A stretch of 9,197 bases of DNA from Campylobacteraceae bacterium (GCA_031290675.1 JAITNC010000050.1:1-9197); one strand, 5' to 3'. Counted from the stretch's first letter, positions 1-7,115 are shown. A program made the numbers and translations. The notes: generated from the sequence alone by a model not told the origin.

Positions 1-125
1 CACATTTTATATCAACTTTTTGAGATACGTTCACTCGTACACATTTGCAAAGTCATAACACATATGGCATATCGCTGCAACAATCAAATACAAAATCAAA
101 TCAATCTTAATTTTAAGGAAAAAAA
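1..125. other. No supported gene left of the lipoprotein
   Basis: These 125 AT-rich bases have no recognisable gene, RNA or hairpin. Frame 1 is open from base 1 to TGA 127-129, which would overlap the lipoprotein start as ATGA, and frame 2 is open from base 2 to TAA 56-58. Either could be the tail of a gene entering from the left. The frame 1 translation (many Asn, Gln and Lys at its end) does not match a family I know. The A-rich stretch at 83-125 looks like a leader. Confidence 0.4.
115..119 (+). promoter_or_regulatory. Ribosome binding site of the lipoprotein gene
   Basis: AAGGA is followed by six A residues and then ATG at 126. It fixes the start of the lipoprotein gene and supports real translation of this otherwise unrecognised frame. 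Confidence 0.6.
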
Positions 126-494
126 ATGAAAAAAGTTGTAAGTTTGGCGCTCTTGAGTGCTTTGGTTTTAGGGTTTAGTGGCTGCGAGGATGCTACCGAT
201 AAAAAGGCAAGAGCTGAGCTAAAGATAGAGAAGGGCTTGGACTTGTCTACAAGTGAATATAAAATATATCAGGAACAAGAAAAAGAGAAAAAAAAACAAG
301 AACTTTTAAGGAATATAATGACTTGCGAAGAAGATATTAAATATATTAAAGCCAAAATGCAAAAAGCAACGGAATTAGAAAATGAAAGTCCAGCCTCCAA
401 GAGAAAAGAAATTATTAAAGATTTTCAAAAAACACTTACCAAAATTACTGGACTTAAAAGACAATATGAAAATGAACTACAACAATATGAGTAA
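126..494 (+). CDS. Small predicted lipoprotein, charged and helical, function unknown (122 aa)
   Basis: I do not recognise this protein. It begins with a lipoprotein-type signal: two Lys, a hydrophobic stretch at residues 4-15, then FSGC with the lipidation Cys at 20. Phe at -3 is less usual than Leu but tolerated. Residues 21-122 are very rich in Lys and Glu and look like one or two long helices or a coiled coil; a second Cys lies near residue 67. It is therefore probably anchored to the inner or outer membrane facing the periplasm. The ATG has a good AAGGA six bases upstream. The gene is AT-rich: two 60-base rows I counted by hand (241-300 and 361-420) have 25% and 32% G+C, while rows counted in the right-hand operon range from 37% to 68%, so recent acquisition is plausible. 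Small lipoproteins of this sort include entry-exclusion (Eex) proteins of conjugative systems, but I see no diagnostic motif, so that is only a guess. Confidence 0.75.
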   Translation: MKKVVSLALLSALVLGFSGCEDATDKKARAELKIEKGLDLSTSEYKIYQEQEKEKKKQELLRNIMTCEEDIKYIKAKMQKATELENESPASKRKEIIKDFQKTLTKITGLKRQYENELQQYE

Positions 495-513
495 ATAATA
501 ATAAAGGTATAAA

Positions 514-576
514 ATGGCTTTTGAATCAAGTTTATTTCAAAATATAGGGGTCCCTTCGGGTACAAGCTCGCAATGA
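514..576 (+). pseudogene. Possible 5' stub of a truncated gene (20 codons)
   Basis: An ATG at 514 is preceded by AAAGG at 503-507 with six-base spacing, 19 bases after the lipoprotein stop, as expected for the next gene of an operon. The frame reads MAFESSLFQNIG and then enters the repeat-like sequence starting near 547, ending at TGA 574-576 after 20 codons. A gene start with a good ribosome site that runs straight into repeat DNA suggests that the rest of the gene was lost when the repeat arrived or by deletion. Starts of the form aromatic-x-x-Ile-Gly occur in VirB6/TrbL conjugation proteins, often next to Eex lipoproteins, but twelve residues cannot prove that. It could also be a chance frame. 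Confidence 0.25.
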
Positions 577-582
577 CGGAGG
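547..582 (-). repeat. Short dispersed-repeat-like element with TCATTGCGAGC core
   Basis: Read on the minus strand, 566-580 is TCCGTCATTGCGAGC, followed by TTGTACCCGAAGGGACCCC. The GTCATTGCGAGC core recurs in small dispersed intergenic repeats in many bacterial genomes. CCC-GAA-GGG can form a small three-pair hairpin at about 552-560. Nothing in the 36 bases looks coding in its own right. It lies between two convergent genes, a usual site for such repeats. Copy number elsewhere in the genome cannot be judged here. Confidence 0.4.
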
Positions 583-593
583 AGGGGGTAATT

Positions 594-621
594 CCGAATT
601 GCGAATTCTACATTACGAATT
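594..621. repeat. Three NCGAATT repeats abutting the tgt stop
   Basis: The heptamer NCGAATT occurs three times: CCGAATT (594-600), GCGAATT (601-607) and ACGAATT (615-621). GAATTGCGAATTC at 596-608 is a palindrome with five-base arms around GCG. The third unit lies inside tgt and encodes its last two codons, Asn-Ser, and part of the stop. The arrangement resembles AATTACGAATT-type microrepeats that accumulate between genes in some genomes. No T-run follows, so I do not call it a terminator. Confidence 0.45.
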
Positions 622-1743
622 GTGACCGCCTCTTTTTGCGTAAAATTCCCTCTTAAACCTCGCAAATTCGCCCTTTAGTATAGCCTCTCGCATTTGGCGC
701 ATTAGGCTTAGATAGTAGTGCAGGTTGTGCAGGCTGGCGAGGCGGAAAAAGGTCAATTCTTTGGCTCTGTAGAGGTGGTTGAGATAGCCTCTTGAGTAAC
801 GCTTGCACGTGTAACAGTCGCATTCGCTGTCTATCGGCGTGTCGTCTTTGATGAACTTCGCACCTTTGATGTTTATCTTGCCAAAAGATGTGAAAAGTGT
901 AGCGTTTCGGGCGTTGCGTGTGGGCATAACGCAGTCAAACATATCTACGCCTCGCTCTACATTTTCCACCAAATCTTCAGGTGTGCCGACACCCATAAGA
1001 TATCTCGGCTTATCGGTCGGCATAAAAGGCGTTGTAAACTCCACTGTATCGTACATCTTGGTGTTTTCCTCGCCAACGCTGAGACCGCCTATCGCAAATC
1101 CGTCAAATGGCATACTGCAAAGAGCTTCGGCGCATTTTTTGCGATATGCTTTGTCCGTGCCGCCCTGTATGATGGCAAAAATATTTTGATGAAGCCCCAC
1201 CCCTTCGCTCTGTTTTTTCAGATGATAAGCTATGGATTGTTCAGCCCATTTTATGGTTCGCTCTACTGATAGATTGATGCGCTCTTGAGAGCTTGGAAGC
1301 TCCACGAGGTCGTCAAGTATCATCATGATGTCGGAGTTGAGATGGTACTCTATGTCCAAAACTTTCTCAGGCGTAAAGTAGTGTGTAGAGCCGTCTATGT
1401 GGCTTTTGAACTGCACGCCCTCGCTGCTCGCTTTTGAGATGTCGCTAAGGCTAAAAGCTTGAAAACCGCCGCTGTCCGTCAAAAAACTGCCGTCATACTT
1501 CGTGAAGCCGTGCAATCCGCCAAAATTTTTGATATTTTCATCGCCCGGTCGCAGGTAGAGATGATAAGTGTTGCCGAGTATGATGTCGGCTTTCAATATC
1601 TCGCGCATATCATAAGCATCAAGACTTTTGACGCTCCCTACTGTGCCGACAGGCATAAATACGGGAGTTTGTATCGTGCTGTGAGCGGTTTTGATGGTGC
1701 AGGCTCGGGCTTTTTCGTCCGTTTTATCTATGTGAAATTCCAT
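613..1743 (-). CDS. tgt: Queuine/preQ1 tRNA-guanine transglycosylase (376 aa)
   Basis: Tgt swaps guanine at wobble position 34 of GUN-anticodon tRNAs for preQ1, the committed tRNA step of queuosine synthesis in the cytoplasm. The length is that of bacterial Tgt (E. coli about 375 aa). Seen in the protein: TDSGGFQAF with Asp90 as general acid/base, IIQGG (Gln193) and GGLSVGE (219-225) for base binding, [16 protein letters not shown] with the nucleophile Asp270, and the zinc site CxCxxC (Cys308, Cys310, Cys313) plus His339. The ATG at 1743 is the only good start, because an in-frame TAA lies a few codons upstream. Its Shine-Dalgarno AGGA is rather far, with a 12-base gap. Where E. coli Tgt has Asp-Glu-Cys in the base pocket, this protein has Asp144-Asp145-Leu146. 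It is divergent from the RCK-domain gene, 33 bases away. The last two codons come from a repeat unit. Identification is secure. Confidence 0.97.
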   Translation of the reverse strand: MEFHIDKTDEKARACTIKTAHSTIQTPVFMPVGTVGSVKSLDAYDMREILKADIILGNTYHLYLRPGDENIKNFGGLHGFTKYDGSFLTDSGGFQAFSLSDISKASSEGVQFKSHIDGSTHYFTPEKVLDIEYHLNSDIMMILDDLVELPSSQERINLSVERTIKWAEQSIAYHLKKQSEGVGLHQNIFAIIQGGTDKAYRKKCAEALCSMPFDGFAIGGLSVGEENTKMYDTVEFTTPFMPTDKPRYLMGVGTPEDLVENVERGVDMFDCVMPTRNARNATLFTSFGKINIKGAKFIKDDTPIDSECDCYTCKRYSRGYLNHLYRAKELTFFRLASLHNLHYYLSLMRQMREAILKGEFARFKREFYAKRGGHNS

Positions 1744-1748
1744 TTTGG

Positions 1749-1754
1749 TATAAT
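1749..1754 (+). promoter_or_regulatory. Predicted -10 box for the RCK-domain gene
   Basis: A perfect TATAAT in GGTATAATATCC begins six bases beyond the divergent tgt start codon (minus-strand ATG at 1743-1741). It predicts a start near 1761 and a leader of about 16 bases ahead of ATG 1777, which still includes the GGAG ribosome site. The -35 region would lie inside tgt. Confidence 0.5.
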
Positions 1755-1776
1755 ATCCTCTTTAATTGGAGAGTGT

Positions 1777-3180
1777 ATGAAAAAGATATTAATTATAGCA
1801 GATGGTATATTAGCAAAACATTTTTTGGAGAGAGTAGTCAGTGTGTCAAATGACAGCAACGAATATACTATCGTCCATTATAAGAACAAAACGCTGCCGG
1901 ATATAGTATTTAGCGAAAATTTTAAAATACATTCGTTTGACCCGACAAGCCTTGAGAAGATGATGCCTGTCATGAAAGAGGACTTTTATCAGGTGATGAT
2001 AGCGCTCAAAAAAAAGGTAGACGCTGAGGGGGCGTATAAAAATGTCAGGCAATTTAACAAAAAAATCCCCATATACCTCATAGACAGATGGGGTTTTGAT
2101 TTTGATGACAAGTATCTCACCATCATAGAATCACGTGAAGTCGTGGCGCTGCGTTTCGCGGACTTTTTGCCGAACACCCCCGTCATCGCTCAAAATGTCG
2201 GGCTTGCCATGGGCGAGGTGATGGACGTGCAAGTGCCTGTGGGCAGTTCGTACGTTTACAGGCATATAGGAGGCATCGAACAAAAAAAGTGGCATATCGC
2301 CGCTGTGTATAGAAACAATATGCTCCTTTTGCCCAAACCTACCCTTATGATACAGCCAAACGACAGCCTGCTCATCGTGGGTGCGCCTGAGATTTTGCAA
2401 AATGTATATAAAAGTATCAAGCAGGAGCTTGGTCAGTTTCCTCTGCCTTTTGGCAGCAATATCTACTGCTTTGTAGATATGAAAGTGATGAGCGAGGGGC
2501 GGATAAACAGGCTGATTTTGACCGCCAAATCGCTGCACGAACGGCTAAACTCAAAAAAACTTTACATCAAAGTGATAAACCCGACATATTCGCAGATATT
2601 TACAGATATAAAAACATTTTCAAGCGATGATATAGACGTTACGATTGATTTTTACGGCGGTGCGAGCGACACTATCTACAAAAAAGACGTTGAGCGTCTA
2701 AATATCGGACTTTGCGTTACGGACAAACAGTTTTTCAAGTCAAATATGAAAATGCTTTTTGACTGCCAAACGCCGATATTTAAAAACGGAAGCGCAAAGT
2801 TTGAAAAGATAAAACGGGGCGTGATTTTGGGCGGGAGCATAGACGATGCCGAGAAAAACTCATCTGCTGTTTTTGACATCTCAACGCAGCTTGGTCTGCA
2901 GGTACAGCTTTATGATTTTGACCCCGATAAAGAGCGAAGCGCTATCATAGAACACTTTGAAAATATAGCCAAACTGTACGAAAAAAAGATAGATATAGCG
3001 AAAATCAGCGAGAAAAATCCTATATTGGAGTTCAGAAAATCAAACGATATTTTGCAATTTATACCGTTTTACAGCAGTTTTTTCAAATCAAAGATTTTTT
3101 CCCTGCTCTCAGAGGACTTAAATCAAGTGCATTTCCTCTTAGAGGACAAATATCAGCTTTTTTTGCCTATTTTGGAGTAA
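1777..3180 (+). CDS. RCK/TrkA-C domain protein, COG3400-like, ligand unknown (467 aa)
   Basis: This is a soluble protein with no signal peptide or membrane span. Residues 1-135 begin KKILIIADG and look like a divergent Rossmann-type RCK_N/TrkA-N fold, but without the usual GxGxxG. Residues about 141-215 are a good RCK_C/TrkA-C domain: VPVGSSYVYRHI, then an aromatic-rich strand ending VYRNN, then PNDSLLIVGAPE. RCK_C domains bind small ligands and gate or tether ion transporters. Residues 216-467 are unrecognised, perhaps a second alpha/beta domain (Cys-Phe-Val-Asp near 229, GVILGGSIDDA further on). The long frame extends upstream antisense to tgt, but ATG 1777 has GGAG at 1768-1771 and the sequence upstream is tgt. 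A homologue occupies the same place in H. pylori (HP0282, from memory) with no known function. Three genes downstream-side lies an MscS channel, so a role in ion homeostasis is a reasonable inference, not shown. Confidence 0.85.
   Translation: MKKILIIADGILAKHFLERVVSVSNDSNEYTIVHYKNKTLPDIVFSENFKIHSFDPTSLEKMMPVMKEDFYQVMIALKKKVDAEGAYKNVRQFNKKIPIYLIDRWGFDFDDKYLTIIESREVVALRFADFLPNTPVIAQNVGLAMGEVMDVQVPVGSSYVYRHIGGIEQKKWHIAAVYRNNMLLLPKPTLMIQPNDSLLIVGAPEILQNVYKSIKQELGQFPLPFGSNIYCFVDMKVMSEGRINRLILTAKSLHERLNSKKLYIKVINPTYSQIFTDIKTFSSDDIDVTIDFYGGASDTIYKKDVERLNIGLCVTDKQFFKSNMKMLFDCQTPIFKNGSAKFEKIKRGVILGGSIDDAEKNSSAVFDISTQLGLQVQLYDFDPDKERSAIIEHFENIAKLYEKKIDIAKISEKNPILEFRKSNDILQFIPFYSSFFKSKIFSLLSEDLNQVHFLLEDKYQLFLPILE
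1792..1797 (-). promoter_or_regulatory. Predicted -10 box for tgt
   Basis: On the minus strand this is TATAAT, 48 bases before the tgt ATG. It lies within codons 6-7 of the divergent RCK-domain gene. Transcription would begin near 1785 and give a leader of about 42 bases. No clear -35 is visible, as is common in Campylobacterota. Inferred from the motif alone. Confidence 0.4.
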
Positions 3181-3197
3181 AAATTTTTAAAATTGAG

Positions 3198-3203
3198 TAT
3201 AAT
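3198..3203 (+). promoter_or_regulatory. Predicted -10 box of the aroB operon
   Basis: TATAAT in TTGAGTATAATCATTGCG lies in the 52-base gap between the RCK-domain gene and aroB. Transcription would start near 3210, leaving about 23 bases before ATG 3233 with two ribosome-site candidates, AAGGA (3216-3220) and AGGA (3224-3227). It is preceded by an A/T-rich run at 3178-3194. I see no terminator in the gap, so read-through from the upstream gene is also possible. Confidence 0.55.
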
Positions 3204-3232
3204 CATTGCGATATAAGGACAATAGGAACGAT

Positions 3233-4276
3233 ATGAAGGTAAGTATAAAGTTTGACGCTATCTCAAGCCCGGGTTATGAAGTATTTATAGATGAGATGAG
3301 AGAGCTTGAGTTTGACACAAAAGTAGCGATAATCACAAATGAAACCATAGCAAAGCTGCACCTTGAGGGATTTAAAAAGCGAGTGCGTGCCAAAGAGCTT
3401 TACGAAGTCATCATCAAAGACGGCGAGCAGTACAAAAACTTAAATACGATAGAGTATATACTAAGCGAGCTTTTCAAGTTCAAACTTGACAGAAAGTCCC
3501 TCCTCATCGCTTTTGGCGGCGGAGTCGTGGGCGATATGAGCGGATTTGCGGCGTCTATATATCAAAGAGGCATTGATTTTGTGCAAGTGCCGACTACACT
3601 TTTGGCGCAAGTAGACGCAAGCGTTGGCGGAAAAACGGGCGTAAATAACAGTTTCGGCAAAAATCTCATAGGCTCATTTCATCAACCTCGTGCCGTTTAC
3701 TGTGAGAGCGAGTTTCTAAAAACACTGAACGCACGTGAGTTTAGCGCAGGGGTCGCCGAAATCATAAAAATAGCTGTGATGTTTGATAAGAGCTTTTATA
3801 GTTGGCTTGAGAGCGCAGAGCTTTCAAGGGCGGGCGATTTGCGTGAGGCTATCTTGAAAAGCGTTCGTATAAAAGCAAAAGTTGTAGCGCAAGACGAGAA
3901 AGAGGCGGGCGTGCGGGCTGTGCTGAACTACGGTCATACATTTGCGCATATCATAGAAAATGAAACAAATTACTCCAAATACCTGCATGGCGAGGCGGTG
4001 GCGTTTGGTATGGTGATGGCAAATGAGCTTGCCGTAAAGCTGGGACTTTTGAGCAGAGCGGAGGCCGATAATATAGAAAATACGCTAAAGCGATTTTCGC
4101 TGCCGACGAGGTATAAGATACAAGATATAGAGAGATTTTACGAGGCGTTTTTTCTTGACAAAAAGAGCAGCAACTCAAAGATAACGTTTATCTTGCCGCA
4201 CAACATCGGCGGTTACGCTATCAAAGATGATATAGATGAGAAAAGTATAAAAGAGATATTAAGGATATTTAGTTGA
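3233..4276 (+). CDS. aroB: 3-dehydroquinate synthase (347 aa)
   Basis: AroB converts DAHP to 3-dehydroquinate, the second step of the shikimate pathway, using NAD and a divalent metal in the cytoplasm. Seen: FGGGVVGDMSGF at 94-105 (NAD-binding glycine-rich loop), QVPTTLLAQVDASVGGKTG just after it (substrate loop), and the three metal ligands Glu176 (GVAEIIK), His235 (NYGHTFAH) and His252 (LHGEAVAFGM). Length is normal for the family. The frame could start at TTG 3206, but that codon lies upstream of or at the predicted transcription start, and ATG 3233 has AGGA five bases before it, so I chose ATG. It is the first gene of the operon; its TGA overlaps the next ATG by one base (TGATG). No key residue is missing. 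Confidence 0.97.
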   Translation: MKVSIKFDAISSPGYEVFIDEMRELEFDTKVAIITNETIAKLHLEGFKKRVRAKELYEVIIKDGEQYKNLNTIEYILSELFKFKLDRKSLLIAFGGGVVGDMSGFAASIYQRGIDFVQVPTTLLAQVDASVGGKTGVNNSFGKNLIGSFHQPRAVYCESEFLKTLNAREFSAGVAEIIKIAVMFDKSFYSWLESAELSRAGDLREAILKSVRIKAKVVAQDEKEAGVRAVLNYGHTFAHIIENETNYSKYLHGEAVAFGMVMANELAVKLGLLSRAEADNIENTLKRFSLPTRYKIQDIERFYEAFFLDKKSSNSKITFILPHNIGGYAIKDDIDEKSIKEILRIFS

Positions 4277-5862
4277 TGAGAAAGATATTTGTATGTGTTT
4301 TGTTGTCGCTTGCGGCACTTTTTGGCAATGCTTCAGATGAGAATGACAGCAGCGCTCTAGGCTCACAGCTTGGCGTATATAAGCTCAAAGCGGACGAGAT
4401 AGACAGAGAAAATAAAAACAACGTATGGTTTAGCGGACACGAAAACTACAATATATACAAAAGCAGGCAGAGCGAGCTTGACGTTACTTTGGAGGAGATA
4501 AAAAAACTCAAAGGCAAACGGGACAACGACTCTTTGGCAAAGATAGATGAGTTGGAGAGAAAAGAGGATTTTTTAGAGAAGCAGCTTGACTCTTACGCCG
4601 AGTTCAAAGACGCGCCGTTTTCGGGACTGCTGAAAGCTCCTGATGTGCCTGCCGTGCCTTCTATAACAAATCCTTTTGACCTTATCACGGGGTTTTCGTA
4701 CATCACACAGCTGAAGCAAGACCTTGAGAGTTACAACAAACAGACACGCGACCTTGACAGACTCCTTGAAAAGTTAAAAGAAAAAGACACGCTTTTGGAG
4801 CAGATAATCCAGATAAGCAGTGGCGAGGCGGCGGGCGTTGAGGTGGAAAAGTCAAAAAGGCTTATACTTGAGTTTGAGGCGGCGTATGATGTCGCTTTGA
4901 CGAGTGCCGCCGTTTACGAGAGAAAGATAAACGAAGCCATAAGACGCACCACAAACGAGATAAAAGACGAAACAAAGCACTCTGTGTCTATCTTGGCTAT
5001 CATCGTTGTTACGATATTTATATCATTTTTGCTGAAACTCCTCTCAAAGCGATTTATGTCTGAGCGGGGATATATATTTAACAAAGTCATCAACATCATC
5101 AACATCACGCTCATCATCTTGATACTGCTTTTCGCCTACATACAAAACCTCACGTATCTTGTGGCGGTTTTGGGTGTCGCCTCCGCAGGTATCGCCATAG
5201 CTATGAAAGATATGTTTATGAATATTTTGGGCTGGATGGTTGTAACATTTGGCGGAAGTTTCAAAGTCGGCGACCGTGTCAAACTGCAAAAAGACGGGCT
5301 CGTTTATGTCGGCGACATCATAGACATTTCGCTGATGAGAATGACGCTTTTGGAAGATGTAACGCTCACCACTTATCTTGAAAACAGGCGTGCGGGGAGG
5401 GTGATATTTATCCCGAACAACTTTGTCTTTACCACGCTCATCTCAAACTATACGCACGAAACCCTAAAGACCGTTTGGGACGGCATATATATCACTATAT
5501 CTTTCGACTCAAATTACAAAAAAGCGATGTATATCATAAAAGAGATTACAAAAAAATACTCCAAAGGCTACACGGAGATAGCCAGAACACAGCTAAACCA
5601 ACTCCGCCAAAAGTACAATCTGAAAAACACAAATGTAGAGCCTAAAATATTCTCTTTTATAGAGCCTCACGGACTTACCATACACGTGTGGTATATGACG
5701 AACTCTTACGCTGCATTGGCTCTGCGGAGTACTCTTAGCGGCGAGTTCATAGACGCTATCAACAAAGAAGACGACATCATGATAGCTTACCCAACGCAAA
5801 CACTCAACTTAAGACAGGCTGGGAAGATAGACCCGCAAGGTACTCAGGCGGAGCAGATATGA
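4276..5862 (+). CDS. MscS-family mechanosensitive channel with extracytoplasmic coiled-coil domain (528 aa)
   Basis: The C-terminal half is an MscS channel: membrane spans at about 239-255 and 270-289, then the pore helix region 293-323, which enters the beta domain through GGSFKVGDRVKL, the counterpart of the E. coli FRAGEYVDL segment. The pore helix carries an Ala/Gly pattern, LGVASAGIAIAM (299-310), and is followed by Lys-Asp. The N-terminal half is not in E. coli MscS: a signal peptide (residues 1-19, cleavage after GNA) and roughly 215 periplasmic residues with coiled-coil segments near 75-110 and 150-185, separated by a Pro-rich piece. It is nearly twice the length of MscS (286 aa). The family opens under membrane tension to release solutes in hypo-osmotic shock. 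The start overlaps the aroB stop by one base; ATG 4276 gives a better signal peptide than TTG 4273. Campylobacter Cj1007c and H. pylori HP0284 appear to be counterparts (from memory). Confidence 0.9.
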   Translation: MRKIFVCVLLSLAALFGNASDENDSSALGSQLGVYKLKADEIDRENKNNVWFSGHENYNIYKSRQSELDVTLEEIKKLKGKRDNDSLAKIDELERKEDFLEKQLDSYAEFKDAPFSGLLKAPDVPAVPSITNPFDLITGFSYITQLKQDLESYNKQTRDLDRLLEKLKEKDTLLEQIIQISSGEAAGVEVEKSKRLILEFEAAYDVALTSAAVYERKINEAIRRTTNEIKDETKHSVSILAIIVVTIFISFLLKLLSKRFMSERGYIFNKVINIINITLIILILLFAYIQNLTYLVAVLGVASAGIAIAMKDMFMNILGWMVVTFGGSFKVGDRVKLQKDGLVYVGDIIDISLMRMTLLEDVTLTTYLENRRAGRVIFIPNNFVFTTLISNYTHETLKTVWDGIYITISFDSNYKKAMYIIKEITKKYSKGYTEIARTQLNQLRQKYNLKNTNVEPKIFSFIEPHGLTIHVWYMTNSYAALALRSTLSGEFIDAINKEDDIMIAYPTQTLNLRQAGKIDPQGTQAEQI

Positions 5863-7115
5863 GTGCGAACGCAAGAGTAAAAGTCTTTTTCAAAACGTTT
5901 GGCTGTAGGACAAACATCTACGACACAGAAGTGATGATAAGCAGCCTCAAAGACTGTGAAGTCGTAGAGAACGAATTTGCCGCCGACATTGTGGTCGTGA
6001 ACTCGTGTACGGTTACAAACGGCGCAGACAGCGGTGTGCGCAACTACATCTCAAAGCAAAACAGAGAAGGCAAAAAAGTCATATTTGCAGGGTGCGGCGC
6101 AGACACGAGAGGCAGCGAACTGTTTGAGCAAAAAAAGATATTTGGCGTGATGGGACACTCCGAAAAAGAGAATATCAATGAGCTTATATTTTCGCCCGAG
6201 CCATTTAAGAGAGTAGGGGTTTTGACGCACAAAGACAACTCCATAGTGGGCGATTTTCACGATAAGAGCAAAGCTTTTGTCAAGATACAGGAGGGGTGTA
6301 ACTTCGCTTGCAGTTACTGTATCATACCAAGTGTGCGAGGAAAAGCCCGCAGCCAAGATGAGAGCAAGATATTGCAGGAAGTCTCAAGGCTCGCACAAAA
6401 TGGCTTTGGCGAATTTGTCCTGACAGGCACAAATATCGGAAGTTACGGCAGAGACACAGACACGACACTTGGCGTTTTACTGCAAAAGATAAGTCAGGTT
6501 GTGGGCGTGAAAAGGGTGCGTCTTGGGAGTATAGAACCCGTGCAGATAGACGACAGTTTCAGGGAGATACTCAAAGAGGAGTGGCTTGAAAAACACCTCC
6601 ATATCGCACTCCAACACACAAATGAGGAGATGTTGAAGATAATGAGGCGGCGAAACAGCGTGAGGAGGGATTTGGCGTTGTTTGAGGAGCTTTCATCGCT
6701 TGGGTTTGCTTTGGGTTCGGACTTTATCACGGGACACCCGGGCGAGAGTGAGGAAGTTTGGCAGGACGCAGTTGAAAACTTTAAAAAATTTCCGCTTACT
6801 CATCTGCACGTTTTTTGCTACTCAAAAAGGGACGGCACGCCTTCAGCTCTGATGAAAAACAGCGTAAACGGCAACATCGCCAAGATGAGGTCGCGCGAGC
6901 TTGAGTCTATCGTGAAAGAGAAAAATTTCACATTTAGGCGGGAGTGTAAAACATCTCTAAACATTTTAGTTGAGGAGCAAAAAGAGGGTTATTATACGGG
7001 ATTTGACCAGTTTTATAACCGTATTTTTATAAAATCAAGTGAAAATATCACAGATAAATGGATAAATATCAATGATTATGAAGTCAAAAAAGAGGGAAAC
7101 TATGCGAAGATTTAG
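5859..7115 (+). CDS. mtaB: MtaB-type tRNA (t6A37) methylthiotransferase, radical SAM (418 aa)
   Basis: MtaB adds a methylthio group to t6A at position 37 of ANN-decoding tRNAs, giving ms2t6A. Domain order: N-terminal UPF0004 domain with the auxiliary cluster cysteines Cys16 (FGCRTNIYDTEVM), Cys50 (NSCTVTN) and Cys79 (FAGCGADT); radical-SAM core with CX3CX2C at Cys147, Cys151 and Cys154 (GCNFACSYCIIPSVRG); and a C-terminal TRAM-like part at about 350-418. The TFGCRTN.YDTE form and the Cys-Thr-Val-Thr-Asn match the MtaB/YqeV subgroup better than MiaB or RimO. At 418 aa it is slightly short compared with B. subtilis YqeV, with the reduction in the C-terminal part. ATG 5859 overlaps the channel stop by four bases (ATGA). 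The abundant ATA and AAA codons here are read by target-type tRNAs, which may make the modification important, though that is inference. Confidence 0.9.
   Translation: MSANARVKVFFKTFGCRTNIYDTEVMISSLKDCEVVENEFAADIVVVNSCTVTNGADSGVRNYISKQNREGKKVIFAGCGADTRGSELFEQKKIFGVMGHSEKENINELIFSPEPFKRVGVLTHKDNSIVGDFHDKSKAFVKIQEGCNFACSYCIIPSVRGKARSQDESKILQEVSRLAQNGFGEFVLTGTNIGSYGRDTDTTLGVLLQKISQVVGVKRVRLGSIEPVQIDDSFREILKEEWLEKHLHIALQHTNEEMLKIMRRRNSVRRDLALFEELSSLGFALGSDFITGHPGESEEVWQDAVENFKKFPLTHLHVFCYSKRDGTPSALMKNSVNGNIAKMRSRELESIVKEKNFTFRRECKTSLNILVEEQKEGYYTGFDQFYNRIFIKSSENITDKWININDYEVKKEGNYAKI
7091..7097 (+). promoter_or_regulatory. Ribosome binding site deciding the FtsH-like start
   Basis: AGAGGGA sits five bases before ATG 7102, inside the 3' end of mtaB. 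Earlier in-frame ATGs at 7072 and 7078 lack such a site, so 7102 is preferred. It gives a 14-base overlap with mtaB. Confidence 0.6.

Noticed and set aside
1..129. C-terminal tail of an upstream gene overlapping the lipoprotein start as ATGA
   Set aside because: The frame is open for 42 codons, but that is not rare in AT-rich DNA, the translation is not recognisable, and a second frame is open to base 58; I cannot choose.
541..612. Intrinsic terminator between the lipoprotein gene and tgt
   Set aside because: The hairpins available (CCC-GAA-GGG; GAATT-GCG-AATTC) are weak and no T-run follows on either strand.
839..1189. Plus-strand frame of 116 codons
   Set aside because: It is a shadow of tgt, with no ribosome site and no recognisable product.
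1459..1776. Upstream extension of the RCK-domain frame by 106 codons
   Set aside because: It is antisense to tgt, which is certain, and ATG 1777 has its own ribosome site and a domain-like beginning; the extra residues match nothing.
3206..3232. TTG start adding nine codons to aroB
   Set aside because: It falls about at the predicted transcription start with no ribosome site, while ATG 3233 has AGGA at proper spacing and AroB-like length.
7016..7040. Internal promoter for the FtsH-like gene in the A/T-rich 3' end of mtaB
   Set aside because: Only a poor TATAAA-like box is visible; the tight overlap favours cotranscription.
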